64,000 nucleotides of DNA from CAVTWH01 sp963850915 (GCA_963850915.1 CAWKND010000006.1:310001-374000), one strand, 5' to 3'. Numbered from the stretch's first letter, positions 17,801-26,600 are shown. Notes: generated by a model not told the origin, from the letters alone. Made by a program: numbers and translations.

Positions 17801-19516
17801 TCAGTGCGACTCGCGGCTCACCACGTGGCCGCTGCCGCCGACCAGGAAGTCCAGATCCGCGCCCCGGTCGGCCTGCATCACGTGCTCGACGTAGAGCTGC
17901 TGCCACCCGCGTCTGGGCGCGGCGAACGCCTGTACCGTCCGCTCATCCGGGCCACGGGCCGCCAGGTCCCGGTCCGGGATGTCCACGTCGATCCGGCGAG
18001 CCGGCACGTCCAGCACGACCGGATCGCCGGTACGCACGAGTCCCAGCGGGCCACCGGCGGCCGCCTCCGGCGCCACGTGCAGTACCACCGTGCCGTACGC
18101 CGTACCGCTCATCCGGCCGTCGCAGACGCGCACCATGTCGCGTACCCCCCGGGCCAGCAGCTTCGCCGGCAACGGCAGGTTGGCCACCTCCGGCATCCCC
18201 GGGTAGCCCCGTGGCCCGCAGCCGCGCAGGATCAGCACGGTCTCCTCGGGGACGTCCAGTTCCGGATCTCGCAGCCGATGCGTGGCATCCTCGATGCTGT
18301 CGAAGACCAGCGCCGGACCCCGGTGCCGCAGCAGGTGCGGCGCGGCGGCGGCCGGCTTGATGAGCGCGCCGTCCGGGGCCAGATTTCCGCGCAGCACAGC
18401 GATTCCAGCGCTGTCCAGCAGCGGCGTGTCGCGTGGCCGGATCACCTCGGTGTCCCAGATCCGGGCATCGGCAAGGTATTCGACGAGCGGCCGGCCGGTG
18501 ATCGTCAACGCGGTCGGGTCCAGCAGGTCCACCACTTCGTTGAGTACCGCGCCGAGCCCGCCGGCCCGGTGCAGATCGTCCATCAGGTACCGGCCGGCAG
18601 GCTGCAGGTCGACCAGGAGCGGTACCCCCGAACCGATCCGGTCGAAGTCGTCGAGCGTCAGCTCGACCCCCAGCCGGCCGGCGATGGCCAGCAGGTGGAC
18701 GACGGCGTTGGTTGAGCCGCCGATGGCGGCCAGCGCGACGATCGCGTTGTGGAACGAGGCCCGGGTCAGTACCGTGCTCGGCCGGCGCTCGGCGGCGACC
18801 TGGGCAACGGCCAGCCGGCCGGCCGCGTGCGCCGACTCCAGCAACCGGCTGTCCGGCGCCGGAATCCCGGCTGTGCCCGGCAGCGACATGCCCAGCGCCT
18901 CGGCGAGCAGCGCCATGGTGGAGGCGGTCCCCATCGTGTTGCAGTGCCCGCGACTGCGGATCATCGAGGACTCCGAGTTGATGAAGTCGTTGGCGGACAA
19001 GGTACCCGCGCGTACCTCCTCGGACAGCCGCCACACATCCGTACCGCAGCCCAGCGGCCTGCCCTGGAAGTGTCCGGTCAGCATCGGCCCGCCGGAGATC
19101 ACCACGGCCGGTAGGTCCACCGACGCGGCCGCCATCAACAACGCTGGAATCGTCTTGTCGCAGCCGCCGAGGAGTACGACGCCGTCGATCGGGTTGGCCC
19201 GCAGCATCTCCTCGGTCGCCATCGCGGCCAGATTGCGCCACAGCATGGCGGTCGGCCGGACCAGCGTCTCGCCGATCGAGACCACGGGCAGGTTGAGCGG
19301 TACCCCGCCCGCCTCCCAGATCCCGTTCTCCACGCTGCGCCCCACCTCGTCCAGGTGGGCGTTGCACGGGGTGAGCGCGGACGCGGTGTTCGCGATGGCG
19401 ATGTGCGGCCGGCCGTCGAAGGCGTGCCCGGGCAGCCCGCGCCGCATCCACGCGCGGTGGATGTAGGCGTTGCGATCGGTACCGGCGTACCAGTGCTGAC
19501 TACGATTCGACGACAT
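17801..19516 (-). CDS. IlvD/Edd-family dehydratase, sugar-acid type
   Basis: A 571-residue member of the dihydroxy-acid/sugar-acid dehydratase family (start ATG 19516, chosen because family similarity begins there). Conserved cysteines for the Fe-S cluster appear in LTPCNAHLD, GGCDKTIPALL and RGHCNTMGTASTMA. The GHCxTMGTAST form and the N-terminal IHRAWMRRGLP are those I recall from arabinonate/xylonate-type dehydratases rather than IlvD. It would convert an aldonic acid to a 2-keto-3-deoxy acid. It is divergent from a zinc dehydrogenase that could supply such an acid, so the pair looks like a small sugar-oxidation unit. It sits between NRPS genes without an obvious role in them. Confidence 0.8.
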   Translation of the reverse strand: MSSNRSQHWYAGTDRNAYIHRAWMRRGLPGHAFDGRPHIAIANTASALTPCNAHLDEVGRSVENGIWEAGGVPLNLPVVSIGETLVRPTAMLWRNLAAMATEEMLRANPIDGVVLLGGCDKTIPALLMAAASVDLPAVVISGGPMLTGHFQGRPLGCGTDVWRLSEEVRAGTLSANDFINSESSMIRSRGHCNTMGTASTMALLAEALGMSLPGTAGIPAPDSRLLESAHAAGRLAVAQVAAERRPSTVLTRASFHNAIVALAAIGGSTNAVVHLLAIAGRLGVELTLDDFDRIGSGVPLLVDLQPAGRYLMDDLHRAGGLGAVLNEVVDLLDPTALTITGRPLVEYLADARIWDTEVIRPRDTPLLDSAGIAVLRGNLAPDGALIKPAAAAPHLLRHRGPALVFDSIEDATHRLRDPELDVPEETVLILRGCGPRGYPGMPEVANLPLPAKLLARGVRDMVRVCDGRMSGTAYGTVVLHVAPEAAAGGPLGLVRTGDPVVLDVPARRIDVDIPDRDLAARGPDERTVQAFAAPRRGWQQLYVEHVMQADRGADLDFLVGGSGHVVSRESH

Positions 19517-19592
19517 CCGCCATCCCGGTGAGGAAGATGATCTACTTGTCGCACCCAGGCTACCCATGTTGAGCCCGGCCGGCCGCTCCGCC

Positions 19593-20615
19593 ATGCGGGC
19601 ACTTGTGCTGACCGCGCCCGGCGTCGCCGGTGTGCAGCGGGTGCCCGGGCCGGTGGCGGGGGCGGGTCAGGTGGTGGTGGAGGTGCACCGGGTCGGCGTG
19701 TGCGGTACCGACATGGAGCTGTTCACCGGCGAGATGGCGTACTTCGCCAGTGGCCGCAGCTGGTACCCGCTGCGTCCGGGGCACGAGTGGACGGGTGTGG
19801 TCAGCGAGGTCGGCGCCGGCGTACCGGAGTCGTGGCTGGGCGCCCGGGTCACCGGGGACACCATGCTGCGCTGCCACGCCTGCGACCGGTGCCGCGCCGG
19901 GCACGGCCACGTCTGCCGGAACCTGGTCGAGGTGGGCATCTCGCTGGGCTACCACGGGGCGCTCGCCGAGCGGCTGGCGGTACCGGCGGACAGCCTGCAC
20001 CGGCTGCCGGACGCGGTAGACGACAGCGCGGGCGCACTGGTCGAGCCGGGCGGAAACGCCTGGCGCGCAGCCGATGCGGCCGGTGCCGCACAGGGCCGGC
20101 GGGTCGCCGTCTGGGGCCCTGGCACCATCGGCCTGCTCACCGCGGAATTCGCGCTGGCGGCCGGCGCGGAGGTACACGTGATCGGGCGGGACGAGCGGAG
20201 CCTGGCACTGGCCCGGCAAATCGGCGTGCACGGCACCTCCCTCGTCGGTAGCGGGTCGGTGGAGGCGTTGCGGGGACTGGTTTTCGACGCCGTCGTGGAC
20301 GCGACCGACGACGCTTCGGTACCCGCCGCCGCGTTGGAGCTGGTGGAGCCGGCCGGTCGGTTGGTGTACGTCGGGCTGGCCGGGGTACCGAGCCTGATCG
20401 ACACCCGGACACTCGCACTCAAGGACGTGACGGCGGTCGGCATCCTGAGCGCCTCGCCCGGCCTGGTACCCACGATCGCCGCCTACGCGGCCGGGACCGT
20501 CGTGCCAGGCGTGCTCGTCGCGGCGACCCTGGGGCTGGACGCCGCCGCCGAGGTACTCGCCGGCTGGCGCCCGGACACGCCTGGAACCAAGATCCACATC
20601 GACCCGCGCCGCTGA
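19593..20615 (+). CDS. Zinc-dependent medium-chain dehydrogenase (polyol/sugar type)
   Basis: A 340-residue MDR protein. The catalytic zinc site is visible in VGVCGTDMELF and PGHEWTGVV, and the structural-zinc cysteines in CHACDRCRAGHGHVC. A Rossmann segment follows (VAVWGPGTIGLLTAE). It most resembles sorbitol/threonine-dehydrogenase-like enzymes. The start is uncertain: ATG 19593 fits the family N-terminus, ATG 19566 is in frame upstream, and neither has a clear ribosome binding site. The short divergent gap to the IlvD/Edd gene suggests shared control and pathway. Confidence 0.8.
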   Translation: MRALVLTAPGVAGVQRVPGPVAGAGQVVVEVHRVGVCGTDMELFTGEMAYFASGRSWYPLRPGHEWTGVVSEVGAGVPESWLGARVTGDTMLRCHACDRCRAGHGHVCRNLVEVGISLGYHGALAERLAVPADSLHRLPDAVDDSAGALVEPGGNAWRAADAAGAAQGRRVAVWGPGTIGLLTAEFALAAGAEVHVIGRDERSLALARQIGVHGTSLVGSGSVEALRGLVFDAVVDATDDASVPAAALELVEPAGRLVYVGLAGVPSLIDTRTLALKDVTAVGILSASPGLVPTIAAYAAGTVVPGVLVAATLGLDAAAEVLAGWRPDTPGTKIHIDPRR

Positions 20616-20637
20616 ACCACGCAGCTCCACCAGCTCC

Positions 20638-20673
20638 CACAACCTAGAGGTTGTGCAATCTCGGAGTTGTGGG
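20638..20673. promoter_or_regulatory. Palindromic operator upstream of the ArsR-type gene
   Basis: CACAACCT-AG-AGGTTGTG at 20638-20655 is a perfect 8+8 palindrome. A further GTTGTGGG at 20666-20673 repeats the right arm and can pair with CCCACAAC at 20636-20643. This lies 12 bases before the ArsR start and fits autorepression by a dimeric winged-helix regulator. Confidence 0.7.
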
Positions 20674-20685
20674 TACGGTCGGCGT

Positions 20686-21066
20686 ATGGCAGTTGTGGAA
20701 GACGAACTGAGCCTGGTCTTCGCGGCGCTGGCCGACCCCACCCGGCGGGCGATCCTGGATCGGCTGGCCCACGGTGAAGCCACGGTCAACCAGCTGGCCG
20801 AGCCGTTCGCGATCAGCCAGCAGGCGGTCTCCAAGCACCTGAAGGTGTTGGAGCGGGCCCGGCTCATCTCGCGGACCACCAGCGCCCAGTCCCGCCCACG
20901 GGTGCTCGACATCGAGCACCTCGACGTGGCGGCCGAGTGGATCGAACGGCACCGCCGGGTCTGGGCACAGCGGTTCGACCGGCTCGACGAGCACCTGGCC
21001 GCGCTGCGTACCCAGCAGCGCCAGGGCTCCGCCGATGAGGAAGCCGACGAGGAGGTAGCGCGATGA
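20686..21066 (+). CDS. ArsR/SmtB-family repressor
   Basis: A 126-residue winged-helix protein: ADPTRRAILDRLAHGEATVNQLAEPF then the recognition helix SQQAVSKHLKVLERARL. It lacks the CxC metal motif of ArsR proper, and its partner is an AHSA1 protein, the usual layout of the ArsR-AHSA1 pairs that control small detoxification operons. Its ATGA stop overlaps the AHSA1 start. It probably regulates this three-gene unit through the palindrome just upstream and is not an obvious part of the antibiotic pathway. Confidence 0.88.
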   Translation: MAVVEDELSLVFAALADPTRRAILDRLAHGEATVNQLAEPFAISQQAVSKHLKVLERARLISRTTSAQSRPRVLDIEHLDVAAEWIERHRRVWAQRFDRLDEHLAALRTQQRQGSADEEADEEVAR

Positions 21067-21524
21067 GCGGGACCGGGGAGCTGACCTACCGCCGGATCCA
21101 CCGCGGCTCACCCGAGCTGCTCTTCGACTGCATGACCACACCGGCGCACCTGACGCATTTCTGGGGCCCGACCGGAATGAGTACCCCGATCGGCAACATC
21201 ACCGTCGACCTACGCCCGGGCGGCGCCTTCGAGACCACGATGGTCAACGACGCCAACGGTTCCACGCACACGATGCGCGCCGTCTACGTGGAGATCCGCC
21301 GCCCCGAGCGGCTGGTCTGGATCGAGGCGGATGTCGAGGGCGGGATGCGCACCACGGTCACCTTCGTCGACCTGCAGGACGGGCGGACCGAGGTGGTCAC
21401 CGAGCAGACCAACGTACCAGCCGCCTACCTCAGTGCCCAGGCACAGGCCGGCTTCGCCACCAGCCTGGACCGGCTCGACGCCTATCTTGCCGGTCTGGCA
21501 ACGGAATCCGAACAGCACAACTAG
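21063..21524 (+). CDS. AHSA1/SRPBCC-domain protein
   Basis: A 153-residue SRPBCC protein of the activator-of-Hsp90-ATPase-1-like group: PELLFDCMTTPAHLTHFWGP at the start, then DLRPGGAFETTM and TVTFVDLQDGRTEVVTEQ. It is translationally coupled to the ArsR gene. Although polyketide cyclases share this fold, the pairing with ArsR and the HFWGP signature favour the ligand-binding AHSA1 family over an aromatase. Confidence 0.82.
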   Translation: MSGTGELTYRRIHRGSPELLFDCMTTPAHLTHFWGPTGMSTPIGNITVDLRPGGAFETTMVNDANGSTHTMRAVYVEIRRPERLVWIEADVEGGMRTTVTFVDLQDGRTEVVTEQTNVPAAYLSAQAQAGFATSLDRLDAYLAGLATESEQHN

Positions 21525-21537
21525 GGGGAGTACCGAC

Positions 21538-22320
21538 ATGCCAGCTGTCACCTCAGCGGACGGCACCACCATCGGCTACGAGCAGACCGGCAGCGGACCG
21601 GCGCTGATCCTCGTCGACGGGGCGATGTGTTACCGCGGTGCCGGGCCGCTGCGGCCGCTCGCCGCCGCGTTACAGAACAACTTCACCGTGTACGCCTACG
21701 ACCGGCGCGGTCGCGGCGAGAGCACGGACACCAAGCCGTACGCACCCGCCCGTGAAGTCGAGGACCTGCGGGCAGTGCTGGCCCAGGCCGGTGGCGAGGC
21801 GTATGTCTACGGCATCTCCTCCGGTGCGGCGCTCGCCCTGGCGACCACGGCGGTCAGCCCCGGCATCACGAAACTGGCCCTTTACGAGCCACCGTTCATG
21901 GCCGACTTCGCCGACAACGGACCGATCAAGGAGTACACCGAGCGGCTCACCGAACTCCTCGAGGCCGGCCGCGACGGCGACGCCGTGGAGCTGTTCATGA
22001 CCTTCGTCGGCGTTCCACCCCAAGCCATCGCCGGCATGAAGGCGCAGCCCGGCTGGGCAAAGATGACAGCCATCGCGCCGACCCTCGCCTACGACGACGC
22101 GATCCTCGCCGGTGGGCGGGTACCCCGCGAGCTGGTAGCCGCGATCTCGGTGCCGGTTCTGCTCATGGCCGGCGACGCCAGCCCGGAGCCACTCCAGCAG
22201 GCGGCGCGGGTGACCGCCGACGCGTTCCACAAGGCCGATTTCCGGGTACTCCCCGGCCAGACCCACGACGTGGCGCCGGATGCGCTCGCCCCGGTGCTCC
22301 TCGAGTTCTTCGCCGCCTGA
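21538..22320 (+). CDS. Alpha/beta hydrolase
   Basis: A 260-residue alpha/beta hydrolase starting at ATG 21538 after AGGGGGAG. The oxyanion region is LILVDGAMCYRG, the nucleophile elbow is GISSGA with the serine at the usual place, and GQTHDV near the end gives the catalytic His. It is the third gene of the ArsR unit and ends 11 bases from the convergent NRPS 3 gene. The substrate is unknown. A role as a stand-alone thioesterase for the NRPS proteins cannot be excluded, but operon context argues for the ArsR unit. Confidence 0.82.
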   Translation: MPAVTSADGTTIGYEQTGSGPALILVDGAMCYRGAGPLRPLAAALQNNFTVYAYDRRGRGESTDTKPYAPAREVEDLRAVLAQAGGEAYVYGISSGAALALATTAVSPGITKLALYEPPFMADFADNGPIKEYTERLTELLEAGRDGDAVELFMTFVGVPPQAIAGMKAQPGWAKMTAIAPTLAYDDAILAGGRVPRELVAAISVPVLLMAGDASPEPLQQAARVTADAFHKADFRVLPGQTHDVAPDALAPVLLEFFAA

Positions 22321-22331
22321 CACCGCTTGGC

Positions 22332-25300
22332 TCAGCTGGACAGCACCGCGACCCTGGGGTCCAGCGCTGCCGGGCCGGCACTCAGCAGCTCGGCGTAGCC
22401 CTCCGCGATGCGGTCCAGCAGCTCCACGGAGAGCAGGTCGGTACGGGCGGTCAGCCGCAGTACGGCACCGCCCGGCTGGGGGTACAGCTCGATGGTCAGT
22501 GGCGCCTGGACCTCATGGGCCACCGGGTACGCCACGTCGGTGGCGGTACAACCGGCCAGGTTCAGGGCGGGGCGCTGGTTGTCCTGCAGCACGAAGGTCG
22601 GCAGAGTGAGGATGCTGTCCAGGTCGGCGCGGAGCGCCGCGACGTTGCGCAGCACTGTCCCGAACGGTACGTCCTGTGCCGCCATCGCCGCGTTGACCGC
22701 GTCGACCACGGGTACCAGCGGATCGGAGCCGGGCCGGGTGGGCCGGCGCAGCCGCAGTACCACCGGGTCGGTACGGCAGGCGATGGCCCGGTCCAGCAAC
22801 GGGCTGCCGCGCATGGCAACCGGTACCAGCATCGCGACATCGGCGTGCCCGGTGATCCGACGCAGCACCTCAGCCAGGATCGCGGCGTGGCAGGCAAACC
22901 GGCTCGCCCCCACAGCGGCGGCCGCCTCGTCCCACTGTGCGAGTTGGCTGTCGTCCAGCGGATAGAGCCGACCCTCCTTGGGTCCCCAGTGCGGCGGGAT
23001 GCCACGGGGCAGGCCGGGCAGCGGCAACCGGGGTACCCCGCGCAGCTGCCGTACCCAGAAGTCCAGTTGGGTAGCCGGGTCCAGCCCGTCCCGCCGGCGC
23101 TGCTCCTCGCGGGCCAGTGCGGCCAAGCCCGGCGCGGGGTGTTCCCAACGCGGCGGATGCCCAGCCAACCGGGCCGCGTACGCCACGCCCAGCTCCTCGA
23201 TGAGCAGCGCCTGGGACCAGCCGTCGAAGGCGACGTGGTGTACGCCGACGCCGAACAGCGTTCCGTTGCCGCAGGACACGACCGCCGATCGCCAGATCGC
23301 GCCGTCCGCCAGCTCCAGTGGCCGCTCCAGCTGCGCCTCGACGAGTCGCTCCGCGGCTGCCCGGGTGGGCGCGTCGGGCAGCTCGATGAACTCGGCCGCG
23401 CCCACCTGCCCGGGCAGCGATGCCACCGGCGGTTCGCTCTGGTGGTAACTGGCGTGCAGGGTCTCGTGCCGCCGGTGTACATCGTTGACGGCGGCGGCGA
23501 GGGCCGTCCGATCCACCGTGCCCTCGAGCCACCAGGAGACCAGGCACACGCTGCCCGGTGCGGAGAAGGTGGTTCCGGCCTGCCCGGTGGTGAGCGGGAT
23601 GTTCCCGGTCGGCTCCGGTCCTGAGTCGTTGGCGGTGACGGCATCCGCGTCACCAGTGCCGCTGTCGGGCTCGGTCGGCGCGGTGGCGAGCCAGGCGGTG
23701 AGGGCGTCGATCGATGGGGTGCGGTAGACCTGGGAGACCGGGATCGTCTTGTTCAGCGCGGCAGTGATCCGGGCGCAGAGCCGAGCGGCATCGAGCGAAC
23801 TGGCGCCGAGCTGGAAGAAGCTGTCTGTCCCGCCGGGCGTCGCGCCGGTGAGTTCCCGGAACATCGTCGTGAGCAGCTGGCGCTCTCCGCCGGCAGCTCC
23901 CGCCGGATCCGTTGGCCCCTCGGCGATCGGCGTGGTGCCGGACGCGGCAGCCGCGGACGCTGCGCCATCGGACGCTTGGGCGGCGGCTGCTTGGGTGGCG
24001 GCTGCTTGGGTGGCGGATGCTTGGGTGGCGGATGCTTGGGCTGTGGATGCTTGGGTGGCCGCAAGTGCCCGTAGCTGATCGCGGTCGATCTTGTTGTTCA
24101 GGGTCAGCGGCAGCTCATCCAGGCGCTGGATGTGCTGCGGAACCAGGTATCCCGGCAATTCCGTGCGCAGTGCCCCGGCGACGGCGTCGGCTTCGAGGCC
24201 ACCCGCCGGCGCGCTGACGTAGTAGAGCGCGAGTGCGTGCGCGACCCCGTCCGGGCCGGCCACCGGGACGACCGCCGCGCGAGCCAGGCCCGGGAGGCGC
24301 TCGGCGGTGCGCTCGATCTCGCCGGGCTCGATGCGGTGCGAGCGGATCTTGAACTGGTCGTCGTCGCGGCCGTGGAAGTAGAGCACGCCGTCGGGGGAGA
24401 AGTGGCCAAGGTCGCCAGTGCGGTACAGGCGGGTGGGTACGCCGTCGACAGGCAGCGTGACGAAGCGCTCCGCGGTAAGTGCCGGATCGCCGAAGTAGCC
24501 CAGTGCCAGTCCGCTCCCGCCGAGGCAGATCTCGCCGGTCTCGCCGGTCGCGCAGGGGAGCTCGCCGTCCAGCACGAGTACCACGCTGGCGGCCACGACA
24601 TGCCCCAGCGGTACCCCTGCGGGGTCGGTCGCGTCGGCGGCGGTCAGCCGGCGGGCGGTGACCATCACCCCGCACTCGGCCGGCCCGTAGACATTGGTCA
24701 GCGCGATCCGTGGATGCGCGGCCAGAAACCGGCCGATGTGCGGCCCGGAGGCGCGCTCCCCACCGATGTTGACGAAGCGCACGCCGGCGAAGGCCGCCAC
24801 ATCCTCGTCGACCAGCATGTTGAACAGAGCCGGTGGCAGGCAACCGAGTGCGTTCAGCCCGGAGTCGCGGATCAGCCGCCGGACCAGCGCCGGCTGGAGC
24901 ACCTCGTCGACAAGTACCGAGGCGCCACCGCACACCAGCGAGCCCCACACGTCGAGAATCGAGCCGTCCCAGTGCATCGGCATCAGCTGCGCCTGCACCA
25001 CGCCCGGTCCGAAGGCGGCGAACTCGCACGGCGTGAAGAGCCGGGTGAACGCCCGGTGCGGTACGGCGACGGCCTTCGGTGCGCCGGTCGACCCGGAGGT
25101 GAAGAAGATGACGGCAGCGCTCTCCGGCCGCGCCGCGATGCCCTCCCGCGCGACGGTCACGGTGGCGTCCGGCGCCGGCGGCTGCCAGCTCGGCGCGCCC
25201 GGGATCGGCTCGGTGGCGACCACCACGCGGGGCGTCAGCACCTCCACGATCCGGTCCCGCCGGGCCGCGGGCCAGCGAGGATCGATCATCGTGTACGCCG

Positions 25301-25541
25301 CCCCGGCCCGCAGCGCCGCCAGCAGCGTAGCGATCGTGTCGATGGTCCGGGTCTGGCAGACCGCGACCACATCGCCCGCGACCAACCCGGCCGCCCGCAA
25401 CGAAACCAGGTGCCGATCGGCCAGCTCGGCCAGTTCGGCATAGCTGACCCGGCGCTGTCCGTGGATCAGTGCCACGGCATCCGGGTCGCGCGCCACCCAC
25501 GCGTCGAACAGCTCCGGGATCGTGGCGTCCATGCTCGTCAC
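22332..25541 (-). CDS. NRPS A-PCP-C protein 3
   Basis: A 1069-residue protein starting at GTG 25541, overlapping the stop of the aldo-keto reductase (GTGA); ATG 25532 is an alternative. Domains are adenylation (FFTSGSTGAPKAV, YGPAECG, YRTGDLG, catalytic lysine in NNKIDR), an Ala/Thr/Gln-rich linker of about 50 residues coded by a 15-bp tandem repeat, carrier (FFQLGASSLDAARLC) and condensation (VHHVAFDG). Pocket residues by eye are about D-G-L-C-V-I-V-V-M, distinct from the other two. It shares domain order and close similarity with NRPS 1 and 2, so the three are paralogues. It is coupled to the upstream reductase under a SARP-type promoter. Confidence 0.9.
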   Translation of the reverse strand: MTSMDATIPELFDAWVARDPDAVALIHGQRRVSYAELAELADRHLVSLRAAGLVAGDVVAVCQTRTIDTIATLLAALRAGAAYTMIDPRWPAARRDRIVEVLTPRVVVATEPIPGAPSWQPPAPDATVTVAREGIAARPESAAVIFFTSGSTGAPKAVAVPHRAFTRLFTPCEFAAFGPGVVQAQLMPMHWDGSILDVWGSLVCGGASVLVDEVLQPALVRRLIRDSGLNALGCLPPALFNMLVDEDVAAFAGVRFVNIGGERASGPHIGRFLAAHPRIALTNVYGPAECGVMVTARRLTAADATDPAGVPLGHVVAASVVLVLDGELPCATGETGEICLGGSGLALGYFGDPALTAERFVTLPVDGVPTRLYRTGDLGHFSPDGVLYFHGRDDDQFKIRSHRIEPGEIERTAERLPGLARAAVVPVAGPDGVAHALALYYVSAPAGGLEADAVAGALRTELPGYLVPQHIQRLDELPLTLNNKIDRDQLRALAATQASTAQASATQASATQAAATQAAAAQASDGAASAAAASGTTPIAEGPTDPAGAAGGERQLLTTMFRELTGATPGGTDSFFQLGASSLDAARLCARITAALNKTIPVSQVYRTPSIDALTAWLATAPTEPDSGTGDADAVTANDSGPEPTGNIPLTTGQAGTTFSAPGSVCLVSWWLEGTVDRTALAAAVNDVHRRHETLHASYHQSEPPVASLPGQVGAAEFIELPDAPTRAAAERLVEAQLERPLELADGAIWRSAVVSCGNGTLFGVGVHHVAFDGWSQALLIEELGVAYAARLAGHPPRWEHPAPGLAALAREEQRRRDGLDPATQLDFWVRQLRGVPRLPLPGLPRGIPPHWGPKEGRLYPLDDSQLAQWDEAAAAVGASRFACHAAILAEVLRRITGHADVAMLVPVAMRGSPLLDRAIACRTDPVVLRLRRPTRPGSDPLVPVVDAVNAAMAAQDVPFGTVLRNVAALRADLDSILTLPTFVLQDNQRPALNLAGCTATDVAYPVAHEVQAPLTIELYPQPGGAVLRLTARTDLLSVELLDRIAEGYAELLSAGPAALDPRVAVLSS
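23971..24060. repeat. Six 15-bp tandem repeats in the NRPS 3 linker
   Basis: Six copies of a unit close to GCTGCTTGGGTGGCG run without gaps. On the coding strand they encode repeats like ATQAS between the A and PCP domains. The reading frame is kept because the unit is a multiple of three. NRPS 1 and 2 have no equivalent repeat. Confidence 0.85.
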
Positions 25542-26473
25542 ACCCGGGCTTCCTGGAAGGCCTCGGACACCTCGGCGATCTCGGCCGGGCTCAGTTCGAT
25601 CGTCGTGGCGGCCGCGTTCTCGGCCAGGTGTGCGCCGCTGCGGCTGCCGGGGACCGGTACCAGCGCCGGGTCACGCGCGAGCAGCCAGGCGAGGCTGACT
25701 TGGCTCAGCGTCCACCCGTGGGCCTGCGCGATCCGGCTGGCGGCAGCCAACCTGGCGTGCTCGCGGACCAGTACCGGCGTGCTGAACCGCTCCTCGCGAC
25801 GTCGGTAGTCGCCGGCCGCCAGCTGCTCGGCACCGTGGATCGTACCGGTGAGGAAGCCACGCCCGAGTGGTGTGTGCGCCACGAAGCCGATCCCCAGCTC
25901 CCGTACCGTCGGCAGCACTTCGTCCTCCACGCCGCGGCGCCACAGCGAGTACTCACTCTGTACGGCCGCGACCGGATGTACCGCGTGCGCACGCCGGATC
26001 ACGTCGGCGGGTACCTCGGAGAGGCCGATGTGCCCGACCTTACCGGCCCGTACCAACTCAGCCAGGCCACCGATGCTCTCCTCCACCGGTACCCGGGAAT
26101 CCAGCCGTGCCAACGTGTACAGGTCGATGTGCTCTACCCCGAGACGGGACAGCGAGGCGTCGCACGCCCGGCGCAGGAACTCCGGAGTGCCGTTGAACTC
26201 GGTCGGCCGGCCGGGACCGGAGAAGACCGCGCCGCCCCGGGTGGCCAGCAGCACCTCGCCCCGGCGACCGGCGATGGCCGTGCCGAGCAGTGACTCCACC
26301 GCGCCACCGCCGTAGAAGTCGGCGGTGTCCACCAGCCGGATACCCAGCTCCAGCGCGCGGCGTACCGTCGCGACAGCCGCATCGGCGTCCACCGGCCCGT
26401 ACCCGCCGGTGAGCGCGAGGGTACCGAAGCCGAGCGCCGAACTGGGCAGCGCGCCGAGCATGCGTACCTGCAT
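25538..26473 (-). CDS. Aldo-keto reductase-like protein with altered catalytic residues
   Basis: A 311-residue AKR-fold protein: LGFGTLALTG at the start, DTADFYGGG carrying the usual Asp and Tyr, then HIGLSEVPADVIRRA and PVPGSRSGAHLAENAAA for cofactor binding. Two normally invariant residues differ: the lysine of the ATKxG motif is Arg (LLATRGGAV), and the histidine of the DLYxxHRxD motif is Ala (DLYTLARLD). The fold and NADP-binding tail look intact, so it may bind cofactor yet reduce poorly, or act on an unusual substrate. It is first in the operon with NRPS 3, behind a SARP operator. Confidence 0.82.
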   Translation of the reverse strand: MQVRMLGALPSSALGFGTLALTGGYGPVDADAAVATVRRALELGIRLVDTADFYGGGAVESLLGTAIAGRRGEVLLATRGGAVFSGPGRPTEFNGTPEFLRRACDASLSRLGVEHIDLYTLARLDSRVPVEESIGGLAELVRAGKVGHIGLSEVPADVIRRAHAVHPVAAVQSEYSLWRRGVEDEVLPTVRELGIGFVAHTPLGRGFLTGTIHGAEQLAAGDYRRREERFSTPVLVREHARLAAASRIAQAHGWTLSQVSLAWLLARDPALVPVPGSRSGAHLAENAAATTIELSPAEIAEVSEAFQEARV

Positions 26474-26524
26474 CGGGCCTCTTTCTCCGGGAATTGGCCG
26501 CCCGCGGCGACGGCACCGCCCGCG

Positions 26525-26600
26525 AACCTAGGGCGCCGCGCTGGAGTGCCGCTCGATTCGAGCGGCCGGCGCCCTCGATCCGGCCGGCAGGTGCCCTCGA
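26525..26600 (-). promoter_or_regulatory. SARP operator and promoter of the reductase-NRPS 3 operon
   Basis: On the minus strand TCGA cores start at 26600, 26578 and 26556 and a TCCA core at 26545 (steps 22, 22, 11). TAGGTT follows 15 bp after the last core (26530-26525). The same geometry appears at the other sites. TCGA is self-complementary, so the outer cores could also serve the divergent PKS promoter. Confidence 0.75.

Noticed and set aside
21063..21524. AHSA1 protein as a polyketide cyclase
   Set aside because: It shares the SRPBCC fold but is coupled to an ArsR repressor with its own operator, the standard ArsR-AHSA1 unit, and is far from the PKS operon.
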